Shown here: piece after piece, positions 25,505 to 33,298 of the stretch
Layout of the letters: each line of letters opens with the position of its first letter
Numbering within the stretch: the stretch's first letter is position 1
Assembly: GCA_028687755.1 (NCBI GenBank)
Contig: JAQTZL010000006.1
Span: forward strand, 1-64,000
Direction: 5' to 3'
DNA length: 64,000 bases
Origin: Candidatus Nanopelagicales bacterium
GTDB lineage: Bacteria; Actinomycetota; Actinomycetes; S36-B12
Position numbers and translations under genes: made by a program
Notes under the pieces: generated by a model
What the model was told of the DNA's origin: nothing
The model's input: only the letters and a program-made list of their open reading frames with translations
Database searches by the model: none

Positions 25505-26509
25505 CTACTGAAGTGAAGCAACCAGGATTGGAACTTCAGCTAGCGCACGAAGTGCATCATTCAAATGCGTGCAACCCAAGGTTCCAGGTAATTGATCTAC
25601 CACTGCTTGGCGGAAGTCTTGTACTGGAATTCCGATCATGCGGTGCACGTTCTTCGCTGCCTGAGGGCAAGCATCAAAGGGAAGCACTCTTGGATCTACA
25701 TTCAAAGTTAGCAATTCGCCAGTGTGCAGATCTGCCGTCCCGTTCAAGCAGTATTCGTGGACTGCAACTCTGCCGTGGCTTGGTGTCGTGCAGCTGTCTT
25801 GGAAGTACGCATCAAAATGAATGTCATCATCAATCCACGCGTCGATGCGTCGCGCACGACGCAAGGCAGGTTGATCAGTTTCATCTTGAAGTTTGTGCCA
25901 AGCAAGTGGATCCGTATCAGTTGTCAGAGGGCCCGCAGGTTGCACCTGATGGATGAGTAGACACTTTCCATCTTCGCCAATTGCGTTTGATCCAGCTGCA
26001 TAACCCATACATACGTCGATGGGAGCCATGAAGTCGCCACTCATGTGAGAACTTCGCTGCTCAGGCGCAATCCATTCAACAAGCACATGGCCTGAAATGA
26101 ATAACGCGCCTGGCATGTCATCCAGCAATAAATACAAGGGGCTTCCCGCTTCTCGTTCTTCCGGAACGAGGCTATTCATCACGCGGCGCGAGTTGGGTGT
26201 TCCTTCGGGCCCGACCATGGCTTGCAAAGCAGGGCGATCAGGAAAACTGAAGAGAAATTCATAGGAGCGGTCTTGGTTGACCGTCGCTACCAACACATCA
26301 TCTGCAAGAACTTTGGTCTCATCACCGTTGGTGAGGAAGTCACGCGCACGTCCGCGAACCCGTCGACTTTCTTGGAGTCCATTGGGAAAGTCGATGTCGA
26401 GTGTGGACGTTCGCCGAATTGAATGCGGCGGGCGAGGTGGACTTGGATTGCTCGGCCCACTAACTGCATTGGTGAGCACACGCCCAACAACGGGGAGTTC
26501 ATACGGCAC
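25505..26509 (-). CDS. DUF2889 protein (copy 2)
   Basis: This 334-residue protein is a paralogue of the downstream DUF2889 protein. It has SIRRTSTLDIDF near residue 30, GSPLYLLLDDMPGALFISGH, YFQDS, AVHEY and CTHLNDALRALAEV. A Pro-rich N-terminus (SNPSPPRPPH) probably is a flexible tail. The two genes run in the same direction and are probably cotranscribed. The first faces the SDR/DUF35/thiolase-like operon across a 160-bp divergent region with a strong motif copy. The function is unknown. Confidence 0.85.
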   Translation of the reverse strand: MPYELPVVGRVLTNAVSGPSNPSPPRPPHSIRRTSTLDIDFPNGLQESRRVRGRARDFLTNGDETKVLADDVLVATVNQDRSYEFLFSFPDRPALQAMVGPEGTPNSRRVMNSLVPEEREAGSPLYLLLDDMPGALFISGHVLVEWIAPEQRSSHMSGDFMAPIDVCMGYAAGSNAIGEDGKCLLIHQVQPAGPLTTDTDPLAWHKLQDETDQPALRRARRIDAWIDDDIHFDAYFQDSCTTPSHGRVAVHEYCLNGTADLHTGELLTLNVDPRVLPFDACPQAAKNVHRMIGIPVQDFRQAVVDQLPGTLGCTHLNDALRALAEVPILVASLQ

Positions 26510-26618
26510 GTTTCATCCTCAAGAGCGCACGGTCACTTCAATCACTTCGAGAGTAGCCGATGCCCGATTTGTCGGGAGTGTTTTGGTTCAAGCAATTTCG
26601 GTGAAACCCGGACAAGTC

Positions 26619-26639
26619 GTATCGAAAGATTTACCGTGA
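26619..26639 (+). promoter_or_regulatory. Direct-repeat motif site upstream of the SDR/DUF35/Ltp operon
   Basis: The plus strand reads GTATCGAAA, GAT, TTACCGTGA, ending 29 bp before the ATG at 26669. Both halves and the three-base spacing match the sites at 21914 and 31871. The near-constant distance to the start codon would also suit an alternative-sigma promoter. Confidence 0.6.
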
Positions 26640-26668
26640 GCCCACTGCCAATCGGAAAAGAGTCGTAC

Positions 26669-27475
26669 ATGAACATGCTGGATCTCACGGGCCGCGTTGC
26701 AATCATTACCGGTGGTGGAACAGGTATCGGAGCCACAACAGCACACCTCTTCGCCGAGCACGGCGCTGACGTCGTGCTTTCTGGCCGCAAGGTTGAACGC
26801 TTGCAGACCACCGCAGAAGAGATCATGGCCACAACTGGGCGCCGAGCAATTGCTGTACAGACCGACGTTCGCGAAGACGATCAAGTGCAGAACATGATCG
26901 ATCGTACGATCAATGAGTTCGGCCAACTCGACATTCTGATCAACAATGCCGGTGGGGCCTACATGTTTCCTACCAAAGACACCCCGCCGGATCGTTTCCG
27001 TAATGCCATCGAACTCAACCTGACATCTGCGTACCTGTGTGCACATGCCGCGCTTCCACATCTCTTGAAGTCCAAGCATGCCTCAATCGTTTCGATGTCA
27101 TCGGCAGCGGGCGTGCAAGGCGTCAAAGGCGGCTCTGCCTACTCAGCGGGCAAGGCTGGCTTGCAGATGTTCACCCGCGTGATCGCTGCCGAATGGGGTC
27201 CAAAGGGCGTACGCGCTAATGCGATTGCCGTTGGTGGTGTTGCCTCCGAAGGTGCGCTGCGTTCATGGGAGCGGTTTGGCATGGATGCGGAAAGCATGGG
27301 AGCGAATGTGCCCCTGCGTCGAGTTGGGTACCCAATCGATATTGCCAATGGTGCGTTGTTCTTCTGCAGTGAGATGAGCAGCTGGATCACAGGCCAAACA
27401 CTTTCCATTGATGGTGGCCCGCATGGGATGGGCGGACTCACTGATGACGCCCTATGGCCAGAAGACAGCGAATAG
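26669..27475 (+). CDS. Short-chain dehydrogenase/reductase
   Basis: This 268-residue classical SDR has TGGGTGIG near residue 14, NNAGGAYMFP, and catalytic Ser in SMSSAAG with Tyr/Lys in SAYSAGKAG. SGRKVERL suggests NADP binding. The ending has TGQTLSIDGGPHG. The frame is open far upstream (to 26423), but that part reads through the promoter, so the ATG at 26669 is used. It is the first gene of a three-gene operon with a DUF35 and a thiolase-like gene, and may oxidise or reduce the hydroxyl involved in the aldol-type step. Confidence 0.92.
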   Translation: MNMLDLTGRVAIITGGGTGIGATTAHLFAEHGADVVLSGRKVERLQTTAEEIMATTGRRAIAVQTDVREDDQVQNMIDRTINEFGQLDILINNAGGAYMFPTKDTPPDRFRNAIELNLTSAYLCAHAALPHLLKSKHASIVSMSSAAGVQGVKGGSAYSAGKAGLQMFTRVIAAEWGPKGVRANAIAVGGVASEGALRSWERFGMDAESMGANVPLRRVGYPIDIANGALFFCSEMSSWITGQTLSIDGGPHGMGGLTDDALWPEDSE

Positions 27476-27488
27476 AAAAGGAAACGAC

Positions 27489-27911
27489 ATGACAACTGAG
27501 GTTCTTCCACCCCTTCCGCTGCCAAATGAATTAACTGCACCCTTTTGGGATGGCGCAAACAATGGTCAATTGGTCATTCAACGTTGCAACGCTTGCGGAT
27601 ATTTCCAGCATGCACCGGAACCAATCTGTGCACACTGCTTAAGTTTTGACCTCGGTCATGCAGCGGTGTCCGGCAAGGGTTCGGTCTACACCTTCTGCAT
27701 TCCAACCCAGGCGTTCCATCCTTGGTTTGAAGACAAACTGCCATTTGTTCTCGCCGTTGTTGAACTTGATGAACAACCAGGATTGAAGATGATCACAAAC
27801 ATCGTGGAAATCGATCCCGAAAGTGTCAAGGTTGGCGATCGCGTTGAAGTCACCTTTGCTCCCCTCGGTGAAGGCTTCACCTTGCCCGTCTTCCGCCCAG
27901 CTGCCCAGTAA
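27489..27911 (+). CDS. DUF35 zinc-ribbon/OB-fold protein (pair 1)
   Basis: This 140-residue protein has a zinc ribbon with Cys33, Cys36, Cys47 and Cys50 (CNACG and CAHC), then an OB-fold with SGKGSVYTF and FAPLGEGF. DUF35 proteins bind CoA thioesters and pair with thiolase-like enzymes. In steroid side-chain degradation the DUF35 part of ChsH2 activates the aldolase Ltp2. AAAGGA before ATG 27489 supports the start. It lies 13 bp after the SDR gene and 30 bp before its thiolase-like partner. Confidence 0.92.
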   Translation: MTTEVLPPLPLPNELTAPFWDGANNGQLVIQRCNACGYFQHAPEPICAHCLSFDLGHAAVSGKGSVYTFCIPTQAFHPWFEDKLPFVLAVVELDEQPGLKMITNIVEIDPESVKVGDRVEVTFAPLGEGFTLPVFRPAAQ

Positions 27912-27941
27912 CTACTGGCTTATCTACTTCAGGAGTTACTC

Positions 27942-29096
27942 ATGGCTAAAAAGAATCGTGTTGCAATCGTCGGTGTTGGTTACTCAGATGTAAGCCGCGG
28001 CAGCGGTCTAACTCTCGACAAGCTGACTGCGCAATCAAGCGTTGCTGCAATGAATGACGCTGGCATTAAGCCAACAGATATTGATGGCGTTGTGGTGCAC
28101 AGCTTCCCGCATCAGTTTGTTTCATCAACCCATACCGCTGCAATGCTCGGAATTCCTGATGTTGCTTTCTATTCAGGCAACGTTGACGGTGCTGCATACA
28201 GTGTCGCTGCCATGCACGCAATTGCTGCGATTGCTTCTGGTTCGGCTGAAACTGTGTTGACCCTTCGCACGGTCCATAAGGCAGGTGCTGCCGGCGGTGC
28301 AGCGATGCTTGGGCCACAGCGCGGCATTCCAGGCAACATGCAATTCGGTATGCCCTACGGATCATTTACCGGATCGCACTGGGCCGGCATGTACATGCAG
28401 CGCCACATGGCGATGTACGGATCAACTGAAGAAGACTTCGGTGCATTCGCAATCGCTCAGCGCAAGTTTGCCGTTGCCAACCCAACTGAATCCTTCTTCC
28501 ATGAAGAACTCACCATGGATGACTACATGAACTCGCGTTACATCGCAAAGCCACTGCATCTGCTCGACTGCGACTACCCGGTTGATTCATCCAGCGCATT
28601 GATCTTTACGACTGAAGAACGTGCACGTGACATGAAGCAAAAGCCAGTCTTCTTTGATTCATGGGCAAATGGCACCACCGCGGAAGCTGACTTCAGTTTG
28701 GTTCGCGACATGACCCATTCATCACCGTGGATGGCAGCAAAGCGCATGTGGTCACGCACGGATCTCAAGCCAAGCGATGTGAACACTGCTGGCCTTTATG
28801 ACGGTTTCAGTTTCATCGCCATGCAGTGGTTGGAAGCACTTGGATTCTGTGACGAAGGGGGAAGCGGTGCTTTTGTTCGCTCAGGAGCAACAAGTGCTAC
28901 TGGTTCATTGCCAACGAACACTGACGGTGGAGCATGCAACGTTGGTCGTCGCCATGGTGCGAACTTCTTTATTGAAGTCACCCGTCAACTTCGTGGCACT
29001 GCAGGCGACCGCGCGCTGCCAAATAAGCCTGAGGTTGGTGTTGTGAGCAACGCAGTTGGTGGCTTTGCTGCTTGTGCGCTACTGACTGCAGAGTAG
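27942..29096 (+). CDS. Thiolase-like lipid-transfer protein, Ltp2-type (pair 1)
   Basis: This 384-residue protein has a thiolase fold of the SCP2/lipid-transfer group. At the usual nucleophile position it reads GNVDGAAYSVAAMHA, without a cysteine. AGLYDGFSFIAMQWLEALGF is typical of Ltp2-like retro-aldolases, which use tyrosines for C-C cleavage instead of thiolysis. The adjacent DUF35 partner supports this assignment. It would release a ketone or aldehyde from a hydroxylated side-chain CoA ester. AGGAG stands before the ATG. The stop is directly next to that of the convergent SRPBCC gene. Confidence 0.9.
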   Translation: MAKKNRVAIVGVGYSDVSRGSGLTLDKLTAQSSVAAMNDAGIKPTDIDGVVVHSFPHQFVSSTHTAAMLGIPDVAFYSGNVDGAAYSVAAMHAIAAIASGSAETVLTLRTVHKAGAAGGAAMLGPQRGIPGNMQFGMPYGSFTGSHWAGMYMQRHMAMYGSTEEDFGAFAIAQRKFAVANPTESFFHEELTMDDYMNSRYIAKPLHLLDCDYPVDSSSALIFTTEERARDMKQKPVFFDSWANGTTAEADFSLVRDMTHSSPWMAAKRMWSRTDLKPSDVNTAGLYDGFSFIAMQWLEALGFCDEGGSGAFVRSGATSATGSLPTNTDGGACNVGRRHGANFFIEVTRQLRGTAGDRALPNKPEVGVVSNAVGGFAACALLTAE

Positions 29097-29552
29097 CTAC
29101 TGAACTACTGGTGTCGCTGCATGCGTGGCAACACCAGTAGCAAGTTGCATACCGAGTTTGCCTAGAGCCAACTTCCAGAACCAGCCGGTGCCTACAAGCT
29201 TTGGACGAAACTGCGAACTCCATGTAATCGTGCACCCGGTAGCAGTTGGAGTGACGTCAACGTCGGCTCGGTAATCCTTCACCGCAACCAGTTTGCTTTC
29301 GTTCAGCGTGTACGCGAACTTTGTTGGCGCGTTGATTTCAACGATCTGCTCGAGATTCATCATCAAACCGCTGTTCCATTGACGGATTGCGCCAACACTC
29401 TCGCCGCCATCCACGCCTGGCGTATGCAGCGCGTAGGTCTTAATAGGACTCCACTGTGGCCAGGTCTCACCATGGGCAAGCAGTGCAAACACAGCCTCGG
29501 CCGATGCAGTCGACTCTGCGGTCGCACTGACTTTGATGAGTTCGCTAGCCAC
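29097..29552 (-). CDS. SRPBCC (START-like) family protein
   Basis: This 151-residue protein starts with a strand containing VSATAESTASAEAVFALLAHGETWPQWSP, a typical SRPBCC/polyketide-cyclase opening, and has repeated beta strands with GCTITW. The last 25 residues form a hydrophobic amphipathic helix (KLALGKLGMQLATG). Such proteins bind hydrophobic ligands in a helix-grip pocket. It lies 11 bp downstream of the enoyl-CoA hydratase gene on the same strand and is probably cotranscribed. The ligand is unknown. Confidence 0.85.
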   Translation of the reverse strand: MASELIKVSATAESTASAEAVFALLAHGETWPQWSPIKTYALHTPGVDGGESVGAIRQWNSGLMMNLEQIVEINAPTKFAYTLNESKLVAVKDYRADVDVTPTATGCTITWSSQFRPKLVGTGWFWKLALGKLGMQLATGVATHAATPVVQ

Positions 29553-29563
29553 AGCGGTGCTCC

Positions 29564-30409
29564 TTAACGTCCGGTGAACTTCGGTGCGCGCTTTTCCTTG
29601 AAGGCAAGCATGGCCTCCTGGCCGTCTGGGCCAGGACCCATACCGAGGTACGTAACCTCATCCTTCCACGACTGACGCATGTTCTGATCCAGAGCATCGT
29701 TGAGCTGGGCCTTTATCTGTCCGATCATGATTGTTGGTCCATTGGCCAAACGCTCAGCAACTTCGGTAGCTTTCGCGAGAACTTCAGCAGGCGGAACCAC
29801 AACGTTTACTAGGCCCCATTCAAGTGCCTTTGGCGCTGGGAGTGGATCTCCGAAAAGCGCGATCTCCTTAGCGCGCACTGGGCTCACGCTGCGAGAAAGA
29901 ATGTATGCAGCACTTGCTTCTAGCGGCAGACCACGCTGAACAAAGACTTCGCAGAAGCGAGCAGTTTCACCAGCAACGATGTAATCGGCGGCTAGAGCGA
30001 AGTTCGCACCAAAGCCATACGCCGCACCATCAACAGCAGCAACGATTGGCTTGAGGTTGTGCCACATTTTTTCGATAACGCGGTACCAACCATGCAGCAA
30101 GCCATCTTCGCGAGCAATGTGTTGCTGGAATCCACGGCGATAGTCCGCAGGAATTTCAATGTGATCCGCTTCAGTCAAGTCGGCACCCGAACAAAAAGCG
30201 CCGTCGGCACCATGAATCACTGCAGCACGAATGTCTGCATTGATGTTGACTTCATCAAGAGCCTTGAGAATCGCGTTGCGCAAAGGGTGCGTCACTGCAT
30301 TCTTAATATGCGGACGATTCAAAACAAGAAAGGCAACTTGATTCTTTACGTAGAAATCAAGGCCGGCTTCTTTCCATGCTGCGATATCTGGTCTTGTGTA
30401 ATGTTCCAT
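29564..30409 (-). CDS. Enoyl-CoA hydratase/isomerase
   Basis: This 281-residue crotonase-fold protein has the oxyanion-hole motifs HGADGAFCSGADLTEAD near residue 65 and DGAAYGFGANFALAAD near residue 120. The usual catalytic Glu position falls in RGLPLEASAAYILSR, where Glu stands in place of the commoner Asp. It hydrates or isomerises enoyl-CoA, though ring-opening or decarboxylase activity cannot be excluded for this superfamily. It shares a transcript with the SRPBCC gene. Confidence 0.92.
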   Translation of the reverse strand: MEHYTRPDIAAWKEAGLDFYVKNQVAFLVLNRPHIKNAVTHPLRNAILKALDEVNINADIRAAVIHGADGAFCSGADLTEADHIEIPADYRRGFQQHIAREDGLLHGWYRVIEKMWHNLKPIVAAVDGAAYGFGANFALAADYIVAGETARFCEVFVQRGLPLEASAAYILSRSVSPVRAKEIALFGDPLPAPKALEWGLVNVVVPPAEVLAKATEVAERLANGPTIMIGQIKAQLNDALDQNMRQSWKDEVTYLGMGPGPDGQEAMLAFKEKRAPKFTGR

Positions 30410-30518
30410 GAATCGTCATTCCTTTGTGAGTGTTCCGCTAAGACTTCTTGCATGAAGATCGTTGGAGCCACTATTTCATCTTCATCGGTTGTTTGTGCGA
30501 TGTGTTGGAAAGTAATAC

Positions 30519-30556
30519 AAAGAAGCGGCGTCCGGAATTCCGGACGCCGCTTCTTT
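30519..30556. terminator. Terminator, perfect 38-bp palindrome
   Basis: Two 19-base arms (core GAAGCGGCGTCCGGAA) meet with no unpaired loop in the sequence. AAA and TTTT ends suit termination on either strand. It lies 14 bp beyond the stop of amidohydrolase 3. Confidence 0.88.
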
Positions 30557-30570
30557 TACGTATCGAGCAA

Positions 30571-31713
30571 TTAGCCCTTGCGTGGGAAGTTGTACACGCG
30601 ACGAGCATTGAGTTCTGCTATCTTTGCGGCTTCATCATTTGGCACGTTTGCAAGTGACTCTTCGAGCATCTTGCGGGTGTGTGGCCAGTTGCTGTCTGAG
30701 TGTGGGTAATCCGACTCAAACATGATGTTGTCGATGCCAATGAGGTGGCGGGAGAAGATGCCTGCATCGTCGTAGATGAACGGTGCATACATGTTCTTGA
30801 ACCACAGCTCTGAAGGCTTGATTTCGCGGTTCACATCGTTGTACCAACGGTGGCGATCCCAGACGTAGTCAATACGCTCGAGCATGTAAGGAACCCAGCC
30901 AATGCCGCCTTCACTCAACACGAACTTCACATCTGGGTAGTTGTGGAACACAGGTGACAGCAACAATTCTGCGGTTGCGTTAGCTGAGTTCAACGCGAAG
31001 AGTGAAATACCGACGGTGAAGTTGGTGGTGACGCCTTCTGTTGACACGCCTGGTGGGAAACCACCTGAACCGAAGTGGATCGAGATTGGCATGTTGCGAT
31101 CGGTTGCTGCTTGCAGCATTGGGTTCCAGTGATCGGTGTGCCATGAAGGAAGGCCCAGACGATGTGGGAGCTCAACGAAGGTGAAACTCTTTGCACCCTT
31201 GTCGGCTGTGCGGTGAATTTCCTTGACCGTGAGGTCAACATCCCACCATGGCACGATCACAAGCGGAATCTGACGGTCTGGGTAAGCAGCACACCATTCG
31301 TCGATGATCCAGTCGTTGTATGCCTGGATTGATGCAAGGCCGAGTTCTTTGTCCTTGGAGGTCGCAAAGGTTGTGCCAGCGAAGCCAGCCATGTTCGGGA
31401 AGTTCAACTGTGCATGAACACCTTCGATGTCCATGTCTTTAATCCGCTCATGAATGTCATGGCAGCCATCGCGCATGTCATCATATGAACGAGGGTCCAT
31501 TGCGATGTCTTCTTTTGCACGGCCTGCGACTGCGTTCAACGCAAAGTTGCCTGCTTGTGCACCTTCGTATGTCCAGTGATCGCCATTGACTGCGTCACGA
31601 ACCAGATTCGGGCCGGCTTCCTTGAACTTGGCTGGAAGGCGATCGGTCCACACAGTTGGGTGTTCAATTACGTGGTCATCAACACTGATGATCTGTACGT
31701 CTTTTTCAAGCAC
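30571..31713 (-). CDS. Amidohydrolase-superfamily protein, copy 3
   Basis: This 380-residue protein belongs to the same amidohydrolase 2 group as the tandem pair at 20.5-23.2 kb but is more distant and about 40 residues shorter. The motifs are SVDDHVIEHP near residue 10, SIHFGSGGF in mid-barrel and FESDYPHSDSNWPHT near residue 330. The shared DDH, HFGSGG and DYPHSDSxWP blocks imply the same metal-dependent chemistry on a related substrate. It is divergent from a CoA-transferase gene; both promoters in that 212-bp region carry the 21-bp direct-repeat motif. Confidence 0.9.
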   Translation of the reverse strand: MLEKDVQIISVDDHVIEHPTVWTDRLPAKFKEAGPNLVRDAVNGDHWTYEGAQAGNFALNAVAGRAKEDIAMDPRSYDDMRDGCHDIHERIKDMDIEGVHAQLNFPNMAGFAGTTFATSKDKELGLASIQAYNDWIIDEWCAAYPDRQIPLVIVPWWDVDLTVKEIHRTADKGAKSFTFVELPHRLGLPSWHTDHWNPMLQAATDRNMPISIHFGSGGFPPGVSTEGVTTNFTVGISLFALNSANATAELLLSPVFHNYPDVKFVLSEGGIGWVPYMLERIDYVWDRHRWYNDVNREIKPSELWFKNMYAPFIYDDAGIFSRHLIGIDNIMFESDYPHSDSNWPHTRKMLEESLANVPNDEAAKIAELNARRVYNFPRKG

Positions 31714-31780
31714 GGGGGCCTCCTTGGCCGAAGGTGTTCTTTTATGGGGCAGAACTTCTCGGTCACCAGGACCGATGGCG

Positions 31781-31801
31781 TTACGGTAATACTTACGATA
31801 A
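31781..31801 (-). promoter_or_regulatory. Direct-repeat motif site upstream of amidohydrolase 3
   Basis: The plus strand reads TTACGGTAA, TAC, TTACGATAA, the clearest direct repeat of the set: two copies of TTACGRTAA 12 bp apart. It lies 67 bp upstream of the start at 31713, in the matching orientation. The flank CATCGG is shared with the 21914 site. Confidence 0.6.
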
Positions 31802-31870
31802 CTCCACGCAAGGGGTTTTCGGAAAGATTTTGAAGAATATTTTGTCCCTAAGAAAAGGCTGGCGTAACCC

Positions 31871-31891
31871 CTATCGAAACCATTACGGTGG
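31871..31891 (+). promoter_or_regulatory. Direct-repeat motif site upstream of the CoA-transferase
   Basis: The plus strand reads CTATCGAAA, CCA, TTACGGTGG, ending 34 bp before the ATG at 31926. The first half is identical to the 21914 site. With the 31781 copy it brackets the divergent promoter region. Confidence 0.58.
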
Positions 31892-31925
31892 GCCTTCGTC
31901 AGATCCGCATTACTAAGGAGCGTTC

Positions 31926-33161
31926 ATGAGTGGTCCAATGAAGGGAGTGCGCGTTCTTGAGATCGCGCAGTTCACTTTCGTCCCTGCAGCAGGAGCAGTG
32001 CTTTGCGACTGGGGCGCCGACGTCATCAAGATTGAGCATGCCGTCACTGGCGATGCCCAGCGTGGTCTCGTTCGAGTGATGGGCCTTGATGCTCTGGCTC
32101 CAGGATCAAGTTTCTTCCCAATCATGGAAGGCCCAAACCGCGGCAAGCGCAGCATCGGTATGGACCTGACCAAGCCTGAGGCTCAGGAAATTCTTCGTGA
32201 ACTCGTGCTCAACAGCGACGTTCTCCTCACTAACTTCTTGCCAGGCCCACGCCGCAAGATGGGTATTGACGTTGATCAAATCAAGGCAATCAACCCAAAT
32301 ATCATTTACGTGCGCGGTACTGCCTTTGGTAACAAAGGTGACGAGCGCGACAAGGGTGGTTACGACTCAACGGGTTTCTGGGCTCGCAGTGGCGCAGGCT
32401 GGGCAACCACCTGGGATGACGCAACTGACCTCACTCAGATGCCAACCGGCGCTTTCGGTGACAACACCGGTGGCATGACCATTGCAGGTGGCGTCGCAGC
32501 AGCGCTATACAAGCGTGCAGTCACTGGCGAAGCATCAGTGGTTGACGTTTCGCTGCTTGGCGTTGGCGCATGGTCAACCCAGTTTGGCTCAAACCTTGCC
32601 ATGCTTATTGGCGGACCAACCCCCGCTCCAAAGCGCGTTCCACCTGCTGGCACACCAGGCAACCCGCTCACTGGTTCGTACCGCACCAAGGATGGCCGCT
32701 TCATCATGTTGACCATGTTGCAGCCAGGTCAGTACTGGCCAATGTTCTGCGATGCGTTCAACAAGCCTGATTGGAAGGCAGATCCTCGCTTTGCAGATGC
32801 CGGCTTAATCGTGCAAAACGGTTACGAAGGCCGCGCCTTGGTTGCTGAACTTTTTGCGTCAATGAACCTTGAAGAGCTCAAGGCCGTCCTAGGAACCCAG
32901 ACTGGTCAATGGGCAGTTGTTCAAGACTTCTGGGAAATCAGCCAAGACAAGGGTCTTCGCGACAACGGCTTGATCGCCAAGGTCGTCGACGCTGATGGCA
33001 AGGACCGCGAGCTCGTTGCCAGCCCAGTGCTCTTCGACGAAGTGAACCCAACCCTTACCCGTGCACCACAGTTCGCTGAGCACACTGATGAGGTCATGCG
33101 TGAGCTTGGCATCAACGACGAGAAGCTCATTGAGCTCAAGATCGCTGGCGCAATCACCTAA
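31926..33161 (+). CDS. Family III CoA-transferase (CaiB/BaiF type)
   Basis: This 411-residue protein moves CoA between acyl groups through an aspartyl-CoA intermediate. The start GVRVLEIAQFTFVPAAGAVL and WGADVIKIEH is typical. The catalytic Asp is expected in GAFGDNTGGMTIAGG near residue 182. RTKDGRFIMLTMLQ marks the C-terminal half. It probably activates a substrate acid with a CoA ester as donor. AAGGAG lies before the ATG. It is followed by a terminator and then a dehydrogenase gene. Confidence 0.93.
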   Translation: MSGPMKGVRVLEIAQFTFVPAAGAVLCDWGADVIKIEHAVTGDAQRGLVRVMGLDALAPGSSFFPIMEGPNRGKRSIGMDLTKPEAQEILRELVLNSDVLLTNFLPGPRRKMGIDVDQIKAINPNIIYVRGTAFGNKGDERDKGGYDSTGFWARSGAGWATTWDDATDLTQMPTGAFGDNTGGMTIAGGVAAALYKRAVTGEASVVDVSLLGVGAWSTQFGSNLAMLIGGPTPAPKRVPPAGTPGNPLTGSYRTKDGRFIMLTMLQPGQYWPMFCDAFNKPDWKADPRFADAGLIVQNGYEGRALVAELFASMNLEELKAVLGTQTGQWAVVQDFWEISQDKGLRDNGLIAKVVDADGKDRELVASPVLFDEVNPTLTRAPQFAEHTDEVMRELGINDEKLIELKIAGAIT

Positions 33162-33177
33162 TTCGCCAACGTGACTT

Positions 33178-33211
33178 CGAGAGGCTCAGTTCTTCGGAAC
33201 TGGGCCTCTCG
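33178..33211 (+). terminator. Intrinsic terminator with UUCG tetraloop
   Basis: A 15-bp stem with one G-U pair (33178-33192 with 33197-33211) closes the very stable C(TTCG)G tetraloop. It is followed by GCTTTTCT, downstream of the CoA-transferase gene. Confidence 0.9.
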
Positions 33212-33298
33212 GCTTTTCTAGGCCATTTGGGATAAAGAGTTCGATAATTCCGCTATTCTTTTTCTCGTTTGGTCGTTGAACTTTCGAAAGGAACTGCC

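Noticed and set aside
33227-33247. Copy of the direct-repeat motif upstream of the fused dehydrogenase
   Set aside because: The second half, GTTCGATAA, fits well, but the first, TTGGGATAA, fits only partly and the orientation is opposite to that of the other sites relative to the gene.
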